A stretch of 64,000 nt of DNA from Roseateles sp. DAIF2 (GCF_015624425.1 NZ_CP049919.1:5022001-5086000); one strand, 5' to 3'; numbered from the stretch's first letter, positions 40,227-48,976 are shown. Translations and numbers: made by a program. Notes: generated from the sequence alone by a model not told the origin.

Positions 40227-41312
40227 ATGTTGCCATCAGTTCCGGGGCCCGTGCCAGCGCGTAGCTTCCTGCGTCCGCCCGCCGCTTCGGGCACCACCGT
40301 CAACCTGCCACCGCTGCAGGCCGTCAGGTTGCTTGACCAACTGCGCGAGCGCATTCGCTATCTGCACTACAGCCGCCGCACCGAGGACAGCTATGTGTTC
40401 TGGTGCCGCGCCTTCATTCGCTGGCATGGCGTGCGCCACCCAGCCGAGATGGGCGGGCCGGAGGTCGAGGCCTTCCTGTCCTACCTGGCTGCCGAGCGAG
40501 GGCTGGCGCCATCCACCCACAAGCAGGCGCTGTCGGCCCTGCTCTTTCTCTATGGCAAGGTGCTGGGCATCAACCTGCCCTGGATGCAGGAGATCGGTCG
40601 GCCCCGTGCCTTGCGGCGGCTGCCCGTGGTGCTGTCGGTCGAAGAGGTGAGCCAGTTGCTGGCGCAGATGCCGCCGGGTGACCATCGCCTGCTGGCACGC
40701 CTGCTCTACGGCACGGGCCTGCGCATCAGCGAGGCCTTGCAACTGCGGGTCAAGGACCTGGACTTTGGCCAGCGCGCCCTCATCGTGCGGGCCGGCAAGG
40801 GCGGCAAGGACCGGGTGGTGATGCTGCCGCAGGCTCTGCATGCAGAGCTGCGCGAGCAACTGGCCGGGGCTCGCCGCATCTGGGCGGCCGATGTCGAGGC
40901 AGGCCAGGCCGGCGTGGAGATGCCGTATGCGCTGGAGCGCAAATACCCCCGGGCCGGCAGCGCCTGGACCTGGTTCTGGGTCTTCCCGCAAGACCACCTC
41001 TCCACCGATCCGCGCAGCGGCGTCATCCGCCGTCACCACCTCTACGACCAGAGCTTCCAGCGCGCCTTCAAGCGGGCCCTGTCGGCCGCGGGCATTGCCA
41101 GGCCCGCCACACCCCACACCTTGCGCCATTGCTTCGCCACCCATCTGCTGCAAAGCGGCAGCGACATCCGCACCGTGCAGGAACTGCTGGGGCATGCGGA
41201 CGTGGCCACCACCATGATCTACACCCATGTGCTCAAGATGGGCGGCGGCGCCGTGCGCAGCCCGCTGGATGTGCTGCCGGCCTCGCCTGCGCTGATGGGC
41301 TCACCGGGCTGA
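40227..41312 (+). CDS. intI: Integron integrase IntI
   Basis: The 361-residue tyrosine recombinase has an N-terminal SAM-like domain (about 30-120) and a catalytic domain with Arg165 (GTGLRISEA), Lys191 (GKGGKDR), His297/Arg300 (HTLRHCF), His323 (LLGHADV) and Tyr332 (IYTHV). The IntI-specific insertion is present at about 220-255 ([22 protein letters not shown]). The end [10 protein letters not shown] is typical. ATG 40227 follows AGGAGG at six bases. It should recombine attC with attI. It reads away from the cassettes. Confidence 0.96.
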   Translation: MLPSVPGPVPARSFLRPPAASGTTVNLPPLQAVRLLDQLRERIRYLHYSRRTEDSYVFWCRAFIRWHGVRHPAEMGGPEVEAFLSYLAAERGLAPSTHKQALSALLFLYGKVLGINLPWMQEIGRPRALRRLPVVLSVEEVSQLLAQMPPGDHRLLARLLYGTGLRISEALQLRVKDLDFGQRALIVRAGKGGKDRVVMLPQALHAELREQLAGARRIWAADVEAGQAGVEMPYALERKYPRAGSAWTWFWVFPQDHLSTDPRSGVIRRHHLYDQSFQRAFKRALSAAGIARPATPHTLRHCFATHLLQSGSDIRTVQELLGHADVATTMIYTHVLKMGGGAVRSPLDVLPASPALMGSPG

Positions 41313-41363
41313 GCACAGGCCAGCGGGACAGCAAACACATCAAGAAAGAAGCCCGCAGAAAGG

Positions 41364-41390
41364 AAAAAAAACCCGCCATGAAGGCGGGCT
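41364..41390 (-). terminator. Intrinsic terminator of the 41449-42072 gene
   Basis: On the minus strand CCCGCC-TTCAT-GGCGGG is followed by eight Ts. It also separates that gene from convergent intI. Confidence 0.85.
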
Positions 41391-41448
41391 TGGCTAAGAA
41401 ATTTGCTTCGTGCGATCGGACGCCCACGCGGGGCGCCACGGTCAGGTC

Positions 41449-42072
41449 TCAGGCCTCGTGCGCCTGCACATGCCCCATCGGATCGATCAGCTCGCCGCGC
41501 AGCAGGTACAGCGGCGCGCGGTGGTAGAGCAGGATGTCGTGGAAGGGGTCGGTCAGGATCTTGGTCATCCAGACCAGGCCGGTCTGCACGCCCTGCAGGA
41601 AGAACAGATGCACGGTGCGGAACAGCAGGCCGCCGGCGCCCAGCACCAGCCACATCCAGCCGACCTGGCGCGCAAACTCGTACAGACCGTCGGCCGGCGC
41701 GTCGAAGGCGCCGAACAGCGTCGGCTGCGCCAGCAGCAGCAGCGGCGCGCCGACCCACAGCGCCATCAGCACCACCTTGCGGCGCAGGTTGTAGCCGACC
41801 TTGATGTCTTCCTTGTGCTCATGGGTCGCCTGGTTCACATGGTCATAGCCCTTGGGCTCGAAGAAGAAATGCCCGGCCTGGCGGCTGGTCATCGACACCA
41901 GCCAGGCCAGCAGCGCGGCCAGCGGCGGATCGACCAGCAGCAGCCCGTAGGCCACGACGAAGCTGATCGCGCTGAGCAGGTGCAGGGCCTGGTTGATGCG
42001 GCTGTGGTGGTAGTAGCGGTGGTCGTCCCAGCGCTGGATCGCGAGCGCTTGCAGAAAGTCTTGTTGAATCAC
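41449..42072 (-). CDS. His-rich integral membrane protein, Mpo1-like pattern
   Basis: The 207-residue protein has three to four hydrophobic segments (about 30-62, 100-118, 135-160) and His/Glu clusters: YYHHSRINQALH near 20-30, then GHFFFEPKGYDHVNQATHEHKED (shown in two parts, about 67-89). The order H...N...H and GHxxxE recalls Mpo1/DUF962 iron dioxygenases of lipid metabolism, but the match is not strong. ATG 42072 is the only sensible start. Its promoter region, shared with the glycosyltransferase, has 11-bp direct repeats. A terminator follows. Confidence 0.8.
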   Translation of the reverse strand: MIQQDFLQALAIQRWDDHRYYHHSRINQALHLLSAISFVVAYGLLLVDPPLAALLAWLVSMTSRQAGHFFFEPKGYDHVNQATHEHKEDIKVGYNLRRKVVLMALWVGAPLLLLAQPTLFGAFDAPADGLYEFARQVGWMWLVLGAGGLLFRTVHLFFLQGVQTGLVWMTKILTDPFHDILLYHRAPLYLLRGELIDPMGHVQAHEA

Positions 42073-42119
42073 ATCGGCTCCTGAGAAGGATGGGCGCGCC
42101 GGCCTTGCTTAGGCTGCGC

Positions 42120-42159
42120 GTGACCGGATGGTGAAGCCGCTTGGTGACGGTACGGTGAC
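42120..42159. promoter_or_regulatory. Four GTGAC-like direct repeats, Pho-box-like spacing
   Basis: GTGAC at 42120, GTGAA at 42131, GTGAC at 42144 and GTGAC at 42155 give spacings of 11, 13 and 11 bases between the divergent 41449-42072 and 42217 genes. This resembles tandem half-sites of OmpR/PhoB-type regulators. Confidence 0.4.
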
Positions 42160-42216
42160 GCGAAGACTACGTCTACCCGTCATTGATTTGCCTCAAAGCC
42201 TTGCCACTATGCGCAC

Positions 42217-43473
42217 ATGAAGCCGCCCGCCGCCCCCCCCGAGATCGAGGTCGACGAGGCGCCGCCGCTGCGGCGCTCACTGCGCATCGCGCTGGTCACC
42301 GAGACCTACCCGCCGGAAGTGAACGGCGTCGCGCGCACCGTGGCCTGCGTCGTCGAGGGCCTGCGTGCGCGCAACCATGCGGTGCAGCTGCTGCGCCCGC
42401 GCCAGCAGCGCGGCGAGAAGGGCGAGGGCAACCCACATGGCACGGCCGCCGACGAGCGCTTCCACGAGGTGTTGATGCGTGGCCTGCCGATCCCGCGCTA
42501 CCCGCATCTGCGCATGGGCGTCGCCTCCAAGCGCAGCCTGGTGCAGCTGTGGACCTTGCGCCGGCCCGACATCGTGCATATCGCCACCGAGGGCCCGCTG
42601 GGCTGGAGCGCGCTGCAGGCCGCCAGCTACCTGAAGCTGCCGATCTGCTCGGACTTCCGCACCAACTTCCACGCCTACAGCAAGCATTACGGCATCGGCT
42701 GGCTCAACAAGCCGATCATGGTCTATCTGCGCAAATTCCATAACAAGACCCAGTGCACGATGGTGCCGGACGCCGCGCTGCGCGACGAGCTGCAGGGCCT
42801 GGGCTTCGCCGGCGTGCGCGTGCTGGCGCGCGGCGTCGACACCCAGCTGTTCGATCCCGCGCGGCGCAGCGCCGCGCTGCGCGAATCCTGGGGCGCTGCC
42901 GCGCAGGACCCGGTGGTGCTGCATGTCGGCCGGCTCGCGCCGGAGAAGAACCTGGTCACCCTGGTCGAGGCCTTCGAGTCGCTGCGCCAGGCCCAGCCGC
43001 GCGCGCGCCTGGTGCTGGTCGGCGATGGCCCGGCCCGCGCCGAGCTGCAGGCGCGCCTGCCCGACGCGGTGTTCGCCGGCATGCGTCATGGCGAGGAGCT
43101 GGCGTCCTTCTACGCCAGCGGCGACCTGTTCGTGTTCCCCAGCCTGACCGAGACCTACGGCAATGTCACCGCGGAGGCCCTGGCCAGCGGCCTGCCGGTG
43201 CTGGCCTACGACTACGCGGCCGCCGGCCAGCTGGTCGACAACGGCGTCAACGGCTGGCGCGCGCCCTTCGGCAACGCGCCCGAGTTCCTGCGCCTGGCGC
43301 GCCTGCTGGGCGGCGACTTCGGCGGCCTGCGGGCGATGGGGGCCGCGGCGCGCGCGCGCGCCGAGCAGCTGTCCTGGGCCGGCATCGTCGGCAACCTGGA
43401 AGGCATCTACGCCGGCCTGATCGACGCCCAGGGCTTCTCAGCCCGCCCCCACATCGCGGCCCAGCCTGCGTGA
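42217..43473 (+). CDS. GT4-family glycosyltransferase
   Basis: The 418-residue protein has a two-Rossmann GT-B fold: N-terminal IALVTETYPPEVNGVARTV (about 26-44), HVGRLAPEKNL (about 233) and the nucleotide-sugar-binding E-x7-E in SLTETYGNVTAEALASG (about 309-325). Relatives use GDP-mannose or UDP-sugars to glycosylate diacylglycerol or phosphatidylinositol-type lipids. No signal or TM segment. Convergent with lplT, overlapping 36 bases. A role in lipid remodelling is suggested by its neighbours but not shown. Confidence 0.9.
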   Translation: MKPPAAPPEIEVDEAPPLRRSLRIALVTETYPPEVNGVARTVACVVEGLRARNHAVQLLRPRQQRGEKGEGNPHGTAADERFHEVLMRGLPIPRYPHLRMGVASKRSLVQLWTLRRPDIVHIATEGPLGWSALQAASYLKLPICSDFRTNFHAYSKHYGIGWLNKPIMVYLRKFHNKTQCTMVPDAALRDELQGLGFAGVRVLARGVDTQLFDPARRSAALRESWGAAAQDPVVLHVGRLAPEKNLVTLVEAFESLRQAQPRARLVLVGDGPARAELQARLPDAVFAGMRHGEELASFYASGDLFVFPSLTETYGNVTAEALASGLPVLAYDYAAAGQLVDNGVNGWRAPFGNAPEFLRLARLLGGDFGGLRAMGAAARARAEQLSWAGIVGNLEGIYAGLIDAQGFSARPHIAAQPA

Positions 43474-44712
43474 GGACGACGGCGCGGCACGCCCGCGCCG
43501 CCACAGCAGCGCGGCCATCGCCAGCGCGATCAGGGCGCCGAAGCCGCTCATCAGCGGCAGCAGCGGCAGCTCCAGCGCCAGCGCGCCGGCGTAGGCGCCC
43601 AGCATCAGCAGCACGCTCAGGTTTTCGTTGAAGCCCTGCACCGCGATCGAACGCCCGGCGCTCAGCAACTGGTAGCCGCGATGCTGCAGCAGCGCATTCA
43701 TCGGCACCACCAGCAGCCCGCCCACCGCGCCGGTCAGCGCCAGCAGCGGCAGGGCCAGGGCCAGGTCTTGCACCCAGGCGATCGCGATGATCAGCAGGCC
43801 CAGCAGCAGGCCCAGCGGCAGCACGCGCCAGGCCGCGGCCAGCGGCACGCAGCGCCCGGCCAGCGCCGCGCCGACGACCACGCCGATCGCCACCGCCGCC
43901 TGCAGCCAGGCCGCGCGCTCCAGCGGTAGACCCAGGCGCAGCTCGGCCCAGCGCAGCACCGCCAGCTGCAGGGTCGCGCCGACACCCCAGAACAAGGTGG
44001 TCACCGCCAGCGACAGGCCGCCCTCCGCATCGCGCCACAGGCGCCGGTGCGAGCGCCAGAAGTCGCGCGTCAGGGCCAGCGGCCGCAGCAGCGGCGCGGC
44101 CGGGTAGCGCGCGCCGCTGTCCGGCACCGCCAGCTGCAGCAGCGCCGCCAGCGCATACAGCCCCGCCAGCGCGGCGAGCGAACAGTCCAGGCCCTGCGCT
44201 CCGAGCGAGGGCAGGCCCAGCCAGGGCGCCACCAGCAGCCCACCCAGCACCGTGCCCAGCAGCGCTGCGCCGACGATGCTGACCTCCAGCCAGCCATTTG
44301 CCGCCACCAGCGCGCGCGCCGGCACCAGCTCGGTCACCAGCCCGTACTTGGCCGGCGCATAGGCCGCCGCGCCCAGGCCCACCAGGCTGTAGGCCAGCAC
44401 CGGATGCCAGCCCAGCAGCATGCCGGCCAGGCCGACGATCTTCAGCCCGTTCATCCAGGCCATCAGCCGCGCCTTCGGCACCGCATCGGCCAGCGGCCCG
44501 ACCAGCGGCGCCAGCAGCACATAGGACAGGGTGAAGCCGACCTTCAGCAGCGGCGCCCACCACAGCGGCAGGCCGCGGCGCTGCAGCAGCGCGATCGTCA
44601 CGATCAGCAGCGCGTTGTCGGCCAGCGCCGAGCAGAACTGCGCGCCGAGCAGCGCATGGAAGCCGCGCGGCAGCGGCGGGGACCCGGCGGCGGGCGAAAC
44701 GGACGGTGGCAT
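43438..44712 (-). CDS. lplT: LplT-like lysophospholipid MFS transporter
   Basis: The 424-residue protein has about 12 hydrophobic segments and the LplT stretches LLGAQFCSALADNALLIV (TM1), PLVGPLADAVPKARLM and YAPAKYGLVTELV. LplT flips lysophospholipids inward for re-acylation. The usual partner acyltransferase gene aas is not in the window. Upstream lie 11-bp-spaced direct repeats (44746-44774). Assignment by motif recall. Confidence 0.88.
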   Translation of the reverse strand: MPPSVSPAAGSPPLPRGFHALLGAQFCSALADNALLIVTIALLQRRGLPLWWAPLLKVGFTLSYVLLAPLVGPLADAVPKARLMAWMNGLKIVGLAGMLLGWHPVLAYSLVGLGAAAYAPAKYGLVTELVPARALVAANGWLEVSIVGAALLGTVLGGLLVAPWLGLPSLGAQGLDCSLAALAGLYALAALLQLAVPDSGARYPAAPLLRPLALTRDFWRSHRRLWRDAEGGLSLAVTTLFWGVGATLQLAVLRWAELRLGLPLERAAWLQAAVAIGVVVGAALAGRCVPLAAAWRVLPLGLLLGLLIIAIAWVQDLALALPLLALTGAVGGLLVVPMNALLQHRGYQLLSAGRSIAVQGFNENLSVLLMLGAYAGALALELPLLPLMSGFGALIALAMAALLWRRGRAAPSSSRRLGRDVGAG

Positions 44713-44745
44713 GGGCCGATTGGAGCCCGCGCCGATGCCGCCGCG

Positions 44746-44774
44746 ATGACAGGCCGGCGATGTTTCGGTGACGC
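44746..44774 (-). promoter_or_regulatory. 11-bp-spaced direct repeats upstream of lplT
   Basis: ATGACAG (44746), GCGATGT (44757) and GTGACGC (44768) repeat every 11 bases; the first is the exact complement of the CTGTCAT Pho half-site. Compare 42120-42159. Confidence 0.35.
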
Positions 44775-44780
44775 TTCAGT

Positions 44781-45347
44781 TCAGGAGAGCAGGCGCCGCC
44801 ACCAGGGCCGCGCGACGCGGCGCAGGTCCTGCAGCGCCTTCAGGCTGCCATCGTCGAAGCTCGGCTCCGCGTCGTCATGCCGAAAACCGCAGCGCTCCTT
44901 GGCCAGCAGCAGCGGGATGCAACCGTGGAAATAGACCTCCGGGTCCTCGCTGTAGTCGGTCGCGACGCCCGCGAGCAGACGCGGGTAGCTGGGCGGCAGA
45001 TCCCCCTCGGCGACCAGATGGTCGTCGCCCTCCTCGCCCTGGTGGCGCAGGTGCCAGACCCGCCGGCCATCGCGCCACAGCTCGGACTGGGTGAAATCCA
45101 CATGCTCTTCCACCGAGCAGGCCACCACCTCGGCCTCCGCCGACAGCGCCGCCAGCGCCTCACCGTGCAGGATGCGGTGGTCGCAGCCCGGCGCGATCAC
45201 CAGCAGCCAGCCGTCCGGCAGGATATGCACGGCCGCCTGCGAGGGCGGGTAGGCCGATTCGACCCCGGTGGGCGCCAGGCCCAGCCGGTCCAAGGTCCGG
45301 GCCGGTTCCGGCCCGCGTACCGCGATCCATGCCAAGGACACGCCCAT
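44781..45347 (-). CDS. Conserved protein of unknown function
   Basis: The 188-residue acidic protein begins MGVSLAWIAVRG and has no signal peptide, membrane segment or known catalytic motif. It has short regular beta/alpha alternation (AAVHILPDGWLLVIAPG, then EALAALSAEAEVVACSVEEHV), suggesting a compact cytosolic domain, with DFTQSELWRDGRRVWHL in the centre. The codon pattern is typical of the genome and the frame is uninterrupted. It lies upstream of lplT on the same strand with 68 bases between. Confidence 0.8.
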   Translation of the reverse strand: MGVSLAWIAVRGPEPARTLDRLGLAPTGVESAYPPSQAAVHILPDGWLLVIAPGCDHRILHGEALAALSAEAEVVACSVEEHVDFTQSELWRDGRRVWHLRHQGEEGDDHLVAEGDLPPSYPRLLAGVATDYSEDPEVYFHGCIPLLLAKERCGFRHDDAEPSFDDGSLKALQDLRRVARPWWRRLLS

Positions 45348-45443
45348 CTCAACGCTCCCTCTTGTTCTTGCTCGTCACCACCATCATCTTCTTCTCGTCT
45401 GCGCGCATGGGCGCACCTTATAGCCGGTGTTATTGTCTGGCGC

Positions 45444-45749
45444 ATGAAGCCACGCCATCTGCTACCGACCCTGATGATCCTGCTCGCCGCCTCCAGCCCT
45501 GCCCTGGCCTTCCAGCCGGTCGAGGCCGGACTGACGCCGCTGCACGAGCGCCTGGACGAGATCCGGCTGCAGGTGTTGCGGCTGGACCAGCAGCTGCAGG
45601 CCGAAGCCAGCGAACCGGTCGAGCGCGCCCAGGCCTACCGCACGATGCAGGCGCTGGAACTGGAGCGCCGGCGCCTGCTGGCCGACATCGGCCAGACCCG
45701 CAGGATGGCGGCCTCGCCCCTGGTGATGCATCTCGCGACGACGCCCTGA
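45444..45749 (+). CDS. Small secreted coiled-coil protein, unknown
   Basis: The 101-residue precursor has a signal peptide ([22 protein letters not shown]) and a mature part that is one long helix (about 35-90) rich in Leu/Gln/Glu with heptad spacing, likely a periplasmic coiled coil. No family recognised. It is divergent from the 44781-45347 gene with 96 bases between starts. Confidence 0.78.
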   Translation: MKPRHLLPTLMILLAASSPALAFQPVEAGLTPLHERLDEIRLQVLRLDQQLQAEASEPVERAQAYRTMQALELERRRLLADIGQTRRMAASPLVMHLATTP

Positions 45750-45769
45750 GGTAGCCGCTCAGCGGCAGT

Positions 45770-45883
45770 TCAGCCGCCCGACGGGGCCGGCGGCTGGGCC
45801 AGGAAAGCAAAGGCGGCCCGGGTCAGCGCGAAGATCGCGGCGCTGTCGGCGGGGGTTTCGGGCCGGACGAGGATCGAAGCAGC
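45770..45883 (-). pseudogene. GNAT acetyltransferase N-terminal remnant
   Basis: A minus-strand frame encodes SILVRPETPADSAAIFALT then RAAFAFLAQ and stops at 45770. This is the usual first strand and helix of GNAT acetyltransferases (IRPETPADxxAI), but only about 37 residues remain before a stop and there is no ATG at the right place. I read it as a decayed fragment downstream of the receiver gene. Confidence 0.45.
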
Positions 45884-45920
45884 GGCCCTGGGGCTCGGGC
45901 CGCAAACGGGGGTGCGCCAG

Positions 45921-46376
45921 TTATCGAGCCGCCGGCCCCTGGCCCAGGGCCGGCGCGGCGGGCCAGCTGCCCAGGCGGGCGAAGCAGGAGCGGTGTTCCC
46001 GCTCGCGCAGCTCCCGCAGGTCCAGCAGCAGCCGGTCGAAGTCGAAGGCCTTGTCATAGAAGCCATCGGCCCCGCGCTCCCGGCACAGCGGCGCATACAG
46101 CTCGCCGGGGCTGGAGCTGAACACGAACACATGGCCGGCATAGCCCTGGCGCCGGATGCGCCCCAGCACCGACAGGCCGGAGCCGGGCGCCAGGGTCAGG
46201 TCCAGCACCAGCGCGTCCGGCCACAGGGTCAGCACGGCCTGCACCGTCTCGTTCTCGCTGCCGGGCTGGGCCAGCACCGCAACGCCGGCTTCCTCTTCGG
46301 CGCGCAGCACGAACAGGCGCCGCAGGACCGCCGAATCTTCCGCTACCACGATTTGCGTTTGCTTCATGGGCCGCAT
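45921..46376 (-). CDS. Single-domain response regulator
   Basis: The 151-residue protein is one receiver domain: VVAEDSAVLRRL (acidic pair), phospho-Asp in ALVLDLTLAPGSG, Ser in VFSSSPGEL and Lys in YDKAFDFDRLL. The C-terminal 25 residues are Pro/Ala-rich and disordered. There is no DNA-binding or enzymatic output. ATG 46367 is an alternative start. No kinase is adjacent. Confidence 0.85.
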   Translation of the reverse strand: MRPMKQTQIVVAEDSAVLRRLFVLRAEEEAGVAVLAQPGSENETVQAVLTLWPDALVLDLTLAPGSGLSVLGRIRRQGYAGHVFVFSSSPGELYAPLCRERGADGFYDKAFDFDRLLLDLRELREREHRSCFARLGSWPAAPALGQGPAAR

Positions 46377-46615
46377 GGTCCGCCGCGGCCGGCTGCGCCG
46401 CCAGCCGGCGAAGCCGCCGTCCGCGCGAAGGCAGTCGCCGCTTGCGCACGTCGGCGGATTGCCTGCCTCATTCGAGGGGGTCGGGGCCCTGCCGCGCTTG
46501 TCGGCAATTCACCGACAAGGACTTGCGGGCTCGCTGCACGCGCCGCCGGACGCAGCGCCGCTATCGGCCCCAGGGCCCCTTGCCAAAAATTGAGGCCATA
46601 CCAAGGGAGCACAAC

Positions 46616-47161
46616 ATGGCACAGCGCAACACCGCCACCACCTTCGTCCCGGCCCGCAACCTCCTGATCGCCTCCGCGCTGCTGGCGCTGGCCGCCGGCC
46701 AGCAGGCCCTGGCGACGACCGCCTCCAACACCTTCCAGGTCACGGCCACCATCGTCAGTGCCTGCACCGTGTCCGGTGGCGCGCTGAACTTCGGCAGCAG
46801 CATCGACCCGCTGGCCACCGCCACGCCGATCGACTCGACCTCCACACTGACCGTCGTGTGCACCAACACCACGCCCTACACGGTGGCGCTGGACGCCGGC
46901 CAGAACGCCGGCGGCGCAACCAACTTCACCAGCCGCGCGATGAAGAGCGGCAGCAACACCCTGGCCTACCAGCTCTACACCGATTCCGGCCATTCCGTCA
47001 TCTGAGGCAACGGCAGCAGCACCCGCGGCGGCACCGGCACCGGCACCGGCACCGGCACCGGCAGCGCGCAGAGCCTGACCATCTACGGCCGCCTGCCCTC
47101 GCTGGCCAACGTCGTGCCGGGCGCCTACACCGACACGATCACCGTGACCGTCAGCTACTGA
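46616..47161 (+). pseudogene. Spore coat U (SCPU/Csu pilin-like) protein, interrupted by TGA
   Basis: The frame encodes a signal peptide (about 1-35, cleavage near ALA-TTAS) and a SCPU domain: ATIVSACTVSGGALNFGS, CTNTTPYTVALDAG and YQLYTDSGHSVI. At 47003-47005 a TGA replaces the codon where family members have Trp, then the frame continues GNGSSTRG, a Gly-Thr repeat, AQSLTIYGRLPSL and a normal end TDTITVTVSY. So one base change (TGG to TGA) truncates a 181-residue protein at 129. A sequencing error is possible. No usher or chaperone genes are near. Confidence 0.8.
47030..47059 (+). repeat. GGCACC hexanucleotide repeat, five perfect units
   Basis: Five tandem GGCACC units encode Gly-Thr repeats inside the interrupted SCPU frame. 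The length can vary by slippage without shifting frame. Confidence 0.9.
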
Positions 47162-47520
47162 ACCAGGAACAAGAGCGCCGCCACGACCAGCAGCGGCAGC
47201 CAGGACAGGTGGCGCCCGCGCGTGAAGAACAGCGGCAGGGCCGCCGACAGCAGCGCGACGACGCCGAAGGTGTTCAGCACATCGGCCGAGCCCAGCGGCC
47301 GCTGCGCCGCCAGCGCGATCAGATAGGCCATGCCCCACCAGACCAGGGTCGTCAGGTGCCAGGCAAAGCGCAGGGTGCCCGCGGTGAAGGCCGTGCCGCC
47401 GAACAGCCGCGGCAGTTGCTCCTGCCGCCGCAGCAGGCGCATCAGCAGATAACGCTCGCCCAGATAGGAGTGGGCAAGGCTGGTGACGACGATCAGCGCG
47501 GCGGCGAGGTAGAGCAGCAT
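47155..47520 (-). CDS. Small four-TM membrane protein, unknown
   Basis: The 121-residue protein has four hydrophobic segments (about 2-18, 50-70, 80-95, 103-120), with SYLGERYLL after the first and FAWHLTTLVWWGMAYL in the second. Such small proteins are common and uncharacterised in proteobacteria. ATG 47520 was chosen; upstream residues are not membrane-like. It overlaps the end of the SCPU frame convergently. Confidence 0.8.
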   Translation of the reverse strand: MLLYLAAALIVVTSLAHSYLGERYLLMRLLRRQEQLPRLFGGTAFTAGTLRFAWHLTTLVWWGMAYLIALAAQRPLGSADVLNTFGVVALLSAALPLFFTRGRHLSWLPLLVVAALLFLVQ

Positions 47521-47845
47521 GGTGTGCGGGAGGGTCGAGCCGGAACCGCAGCGATTGTGGCGCGCCCGCCTTGCATGGCCGGGTTCACCCGGCGGCGAGG
47601 AAGGCATTCCCGCCATCCCTAGATCGGCGCCCGGCCGGGTAGGCCTTGTCCACAAGCCAGCGGATTCCCGCAGCCGAGCCGGTCCCTACTCTCGCGCACA
47701 GCCTGGTGCCGCGCGCCGCCGGGCCCACGGCAAGCCCGTGCTTGCATGCACGCGCGCACCCAGCGGCCGAAAAGGGGTCAACAGAGTAGGCGTATGTGTG
47801 TATATGCGGCGCAGCACCCAACCCGCGCCGCCAGGGAGCAGATCC
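47521..47845. other. 325-bp intergenic region
   Basis: Separates the divergent membrane-protein and protease genes. It should hold both promoters, but I could not choose convincing boxes. No RNA structure or repeat seen. Confidence 0.6.
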
Positions 47846-48877
47846 ATGACAGTCAAGAACAGCTCGTCCGACGGCATCGCCGCGCCGGACCTATGCATCG
47901 ATGTGGCGCGCCTGAAGGGCCGCAAGGCACAGGCGGCCGCGCCTGCCGGGCTCGCGGAAAAATTCTTCGATCAGAACCCGCAGATGGAGGAGATCGATGG
48001 CCGCCTCTACCCCAGGGGCCCGGAGGCGGTGGCCCTGCCGCTGCTGAAGGAAGCCCAGCTCGAGAGCACGGCGGCCGGCACCGATGCCTACATCCCCGAG
48101 CATGTCGAGCTCGACTATGTGCCGCGTCTGGAGCCGCGCAGCATGCGGCGCCCGAAGTTCATCGACCGCAACCAGTTCATGGCCGCCCAGTCGGGCATCG
48201 AAACGGTCTTCGGCGGCGATGACCGGCGCGTCTTCTACAGCACCGCCTATCCCTGGCGCTGCAACGGCAAGGTCGAGAGTCCGCTCGGTTCGGGCAGCGG
48301 CGTGATGGTCGGCCCGCGCCATCTGCTGACCTGCTCGCACATCATCGACTGGCGGCCCAACGGCACGGTCGGCTGGCTGAAGTTCACCCCGATGTACTAC
48401 AACGGCAGCGCCCCCTACGGCAGCGCCTGGGCCGTGCGGGTCTACTTCAAGCACAAGGTCGCGGGGCCGACGATCGATGCCACCGAGGCCAAGTACGACT
48501 ATGTCGCGGTGGTGCTGGATCGCCCGCTCGGCTCCGCCACCGGCTGGTTCGGCACCAAGGGCTACAGCGACAGCTGGGACGGCGGCGCCTACTGGACCCA
48601 TGTCGGCTACCCCGGCGACCTGACCGGCGGCCAACGCCCGACCTATCAGACCGGCATCGCACTGGACGGCGACTTCTGGAGCCCCGACTCGCACCAGGCC
48701 ATCAGCCATCAAGGCGATGTCTGGCCGGGCCAGAGCGGCGGCCCCTTCTGGGGCTACTGGGACGGCGCGCCCTATGCCGTCGCGACGCAGAGCGCCCAGA
48801 ACCCGTCGTACAACACCGGCAGCGGCGGCTCCGATCTGGTGGACCTGGTCGGCAGGGCGCGGGCGGAGCATCCCTGA
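47846..48877 (+). CDS. Trypsin/V8-like serine protease without signal peptide
   Basis: The 343-residue protein has the chymotrypsin-fold triad in order: His165 (LLTCSHIID), Asp218 (KYDYVAVVL) and Ser297 (GQSGGPFWG). Before it are about 130 residues with no known domain, including RRPKFIDRNQF, possibly a propeptide. The pattern is closest to glutamyl-endopeptidase (V8-like) proteases. There is no Sec signal at ATG 47846, which follows GGGAG; a slightly longer in-frame start is also not signal-like. Secretion by another route or cytosolic action is open. Confidence 0.87.
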   Translation: MTVKNSSSDGIAAPDLCIDVARLKGRKAQAAAPAGLAEKFFDQNPQMEEIDGRLYPRGPEAVALPLLKEAQLESTAAGTDAYIPEHVELDYVPRLEPRSMRRPKFIDRNQFMAAQSGIETVFGGDDRRVFYSTAYPWRCNGKVESPLGSGSGVMVGPRHLLTCSHIIDWRPNGTVGWLKFTPMYYNGSAPYGSAWAVRVYFKHKVAGPTIDATEAKYDYVAVVLDRPLGSATGWFGTKGYSDSWDGGAYWTHVGYPGDLTGGQRPTYQTGIALDGDFWSPDSHQAISHQGDVWPGQSGGPFWGYWDGAPYAVATQSAQNPSYNTGSGGSDLVDLVGRARAEHP

Positions 48878-48976
48878 GTCTTGAGGAGGAAAGGCAGGCA
48901 AAGCATTGCGCCATGCCTGCCGACGGCCGGTGGGATCGACCCCGTCGGCCGTCGCCCCGGTTGATGCGCCTTCACT

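Larger units (their letters stand above)
33366..41312. mobile_element. Chromosomal integron: intI, attI, seven cassettes, two inserted IS
   Basis: An integron integrase (40227-41312, plus) diverges from seven minus-strand gene cassettes (33366-40028). Between the cassette genes lie six attC sites with RYYYAAC/GTTRRRY-type cores, lengths about 57-70 bp, each with an imperfect dyad. Sites 2 and 4 (counted from attI) are broken by an IS1182-family and an IS1111-type element. Cassette GC is visibly below the flanks. The left boundary is after the last cassette gene, which has no attC. Confidence 0.92.
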
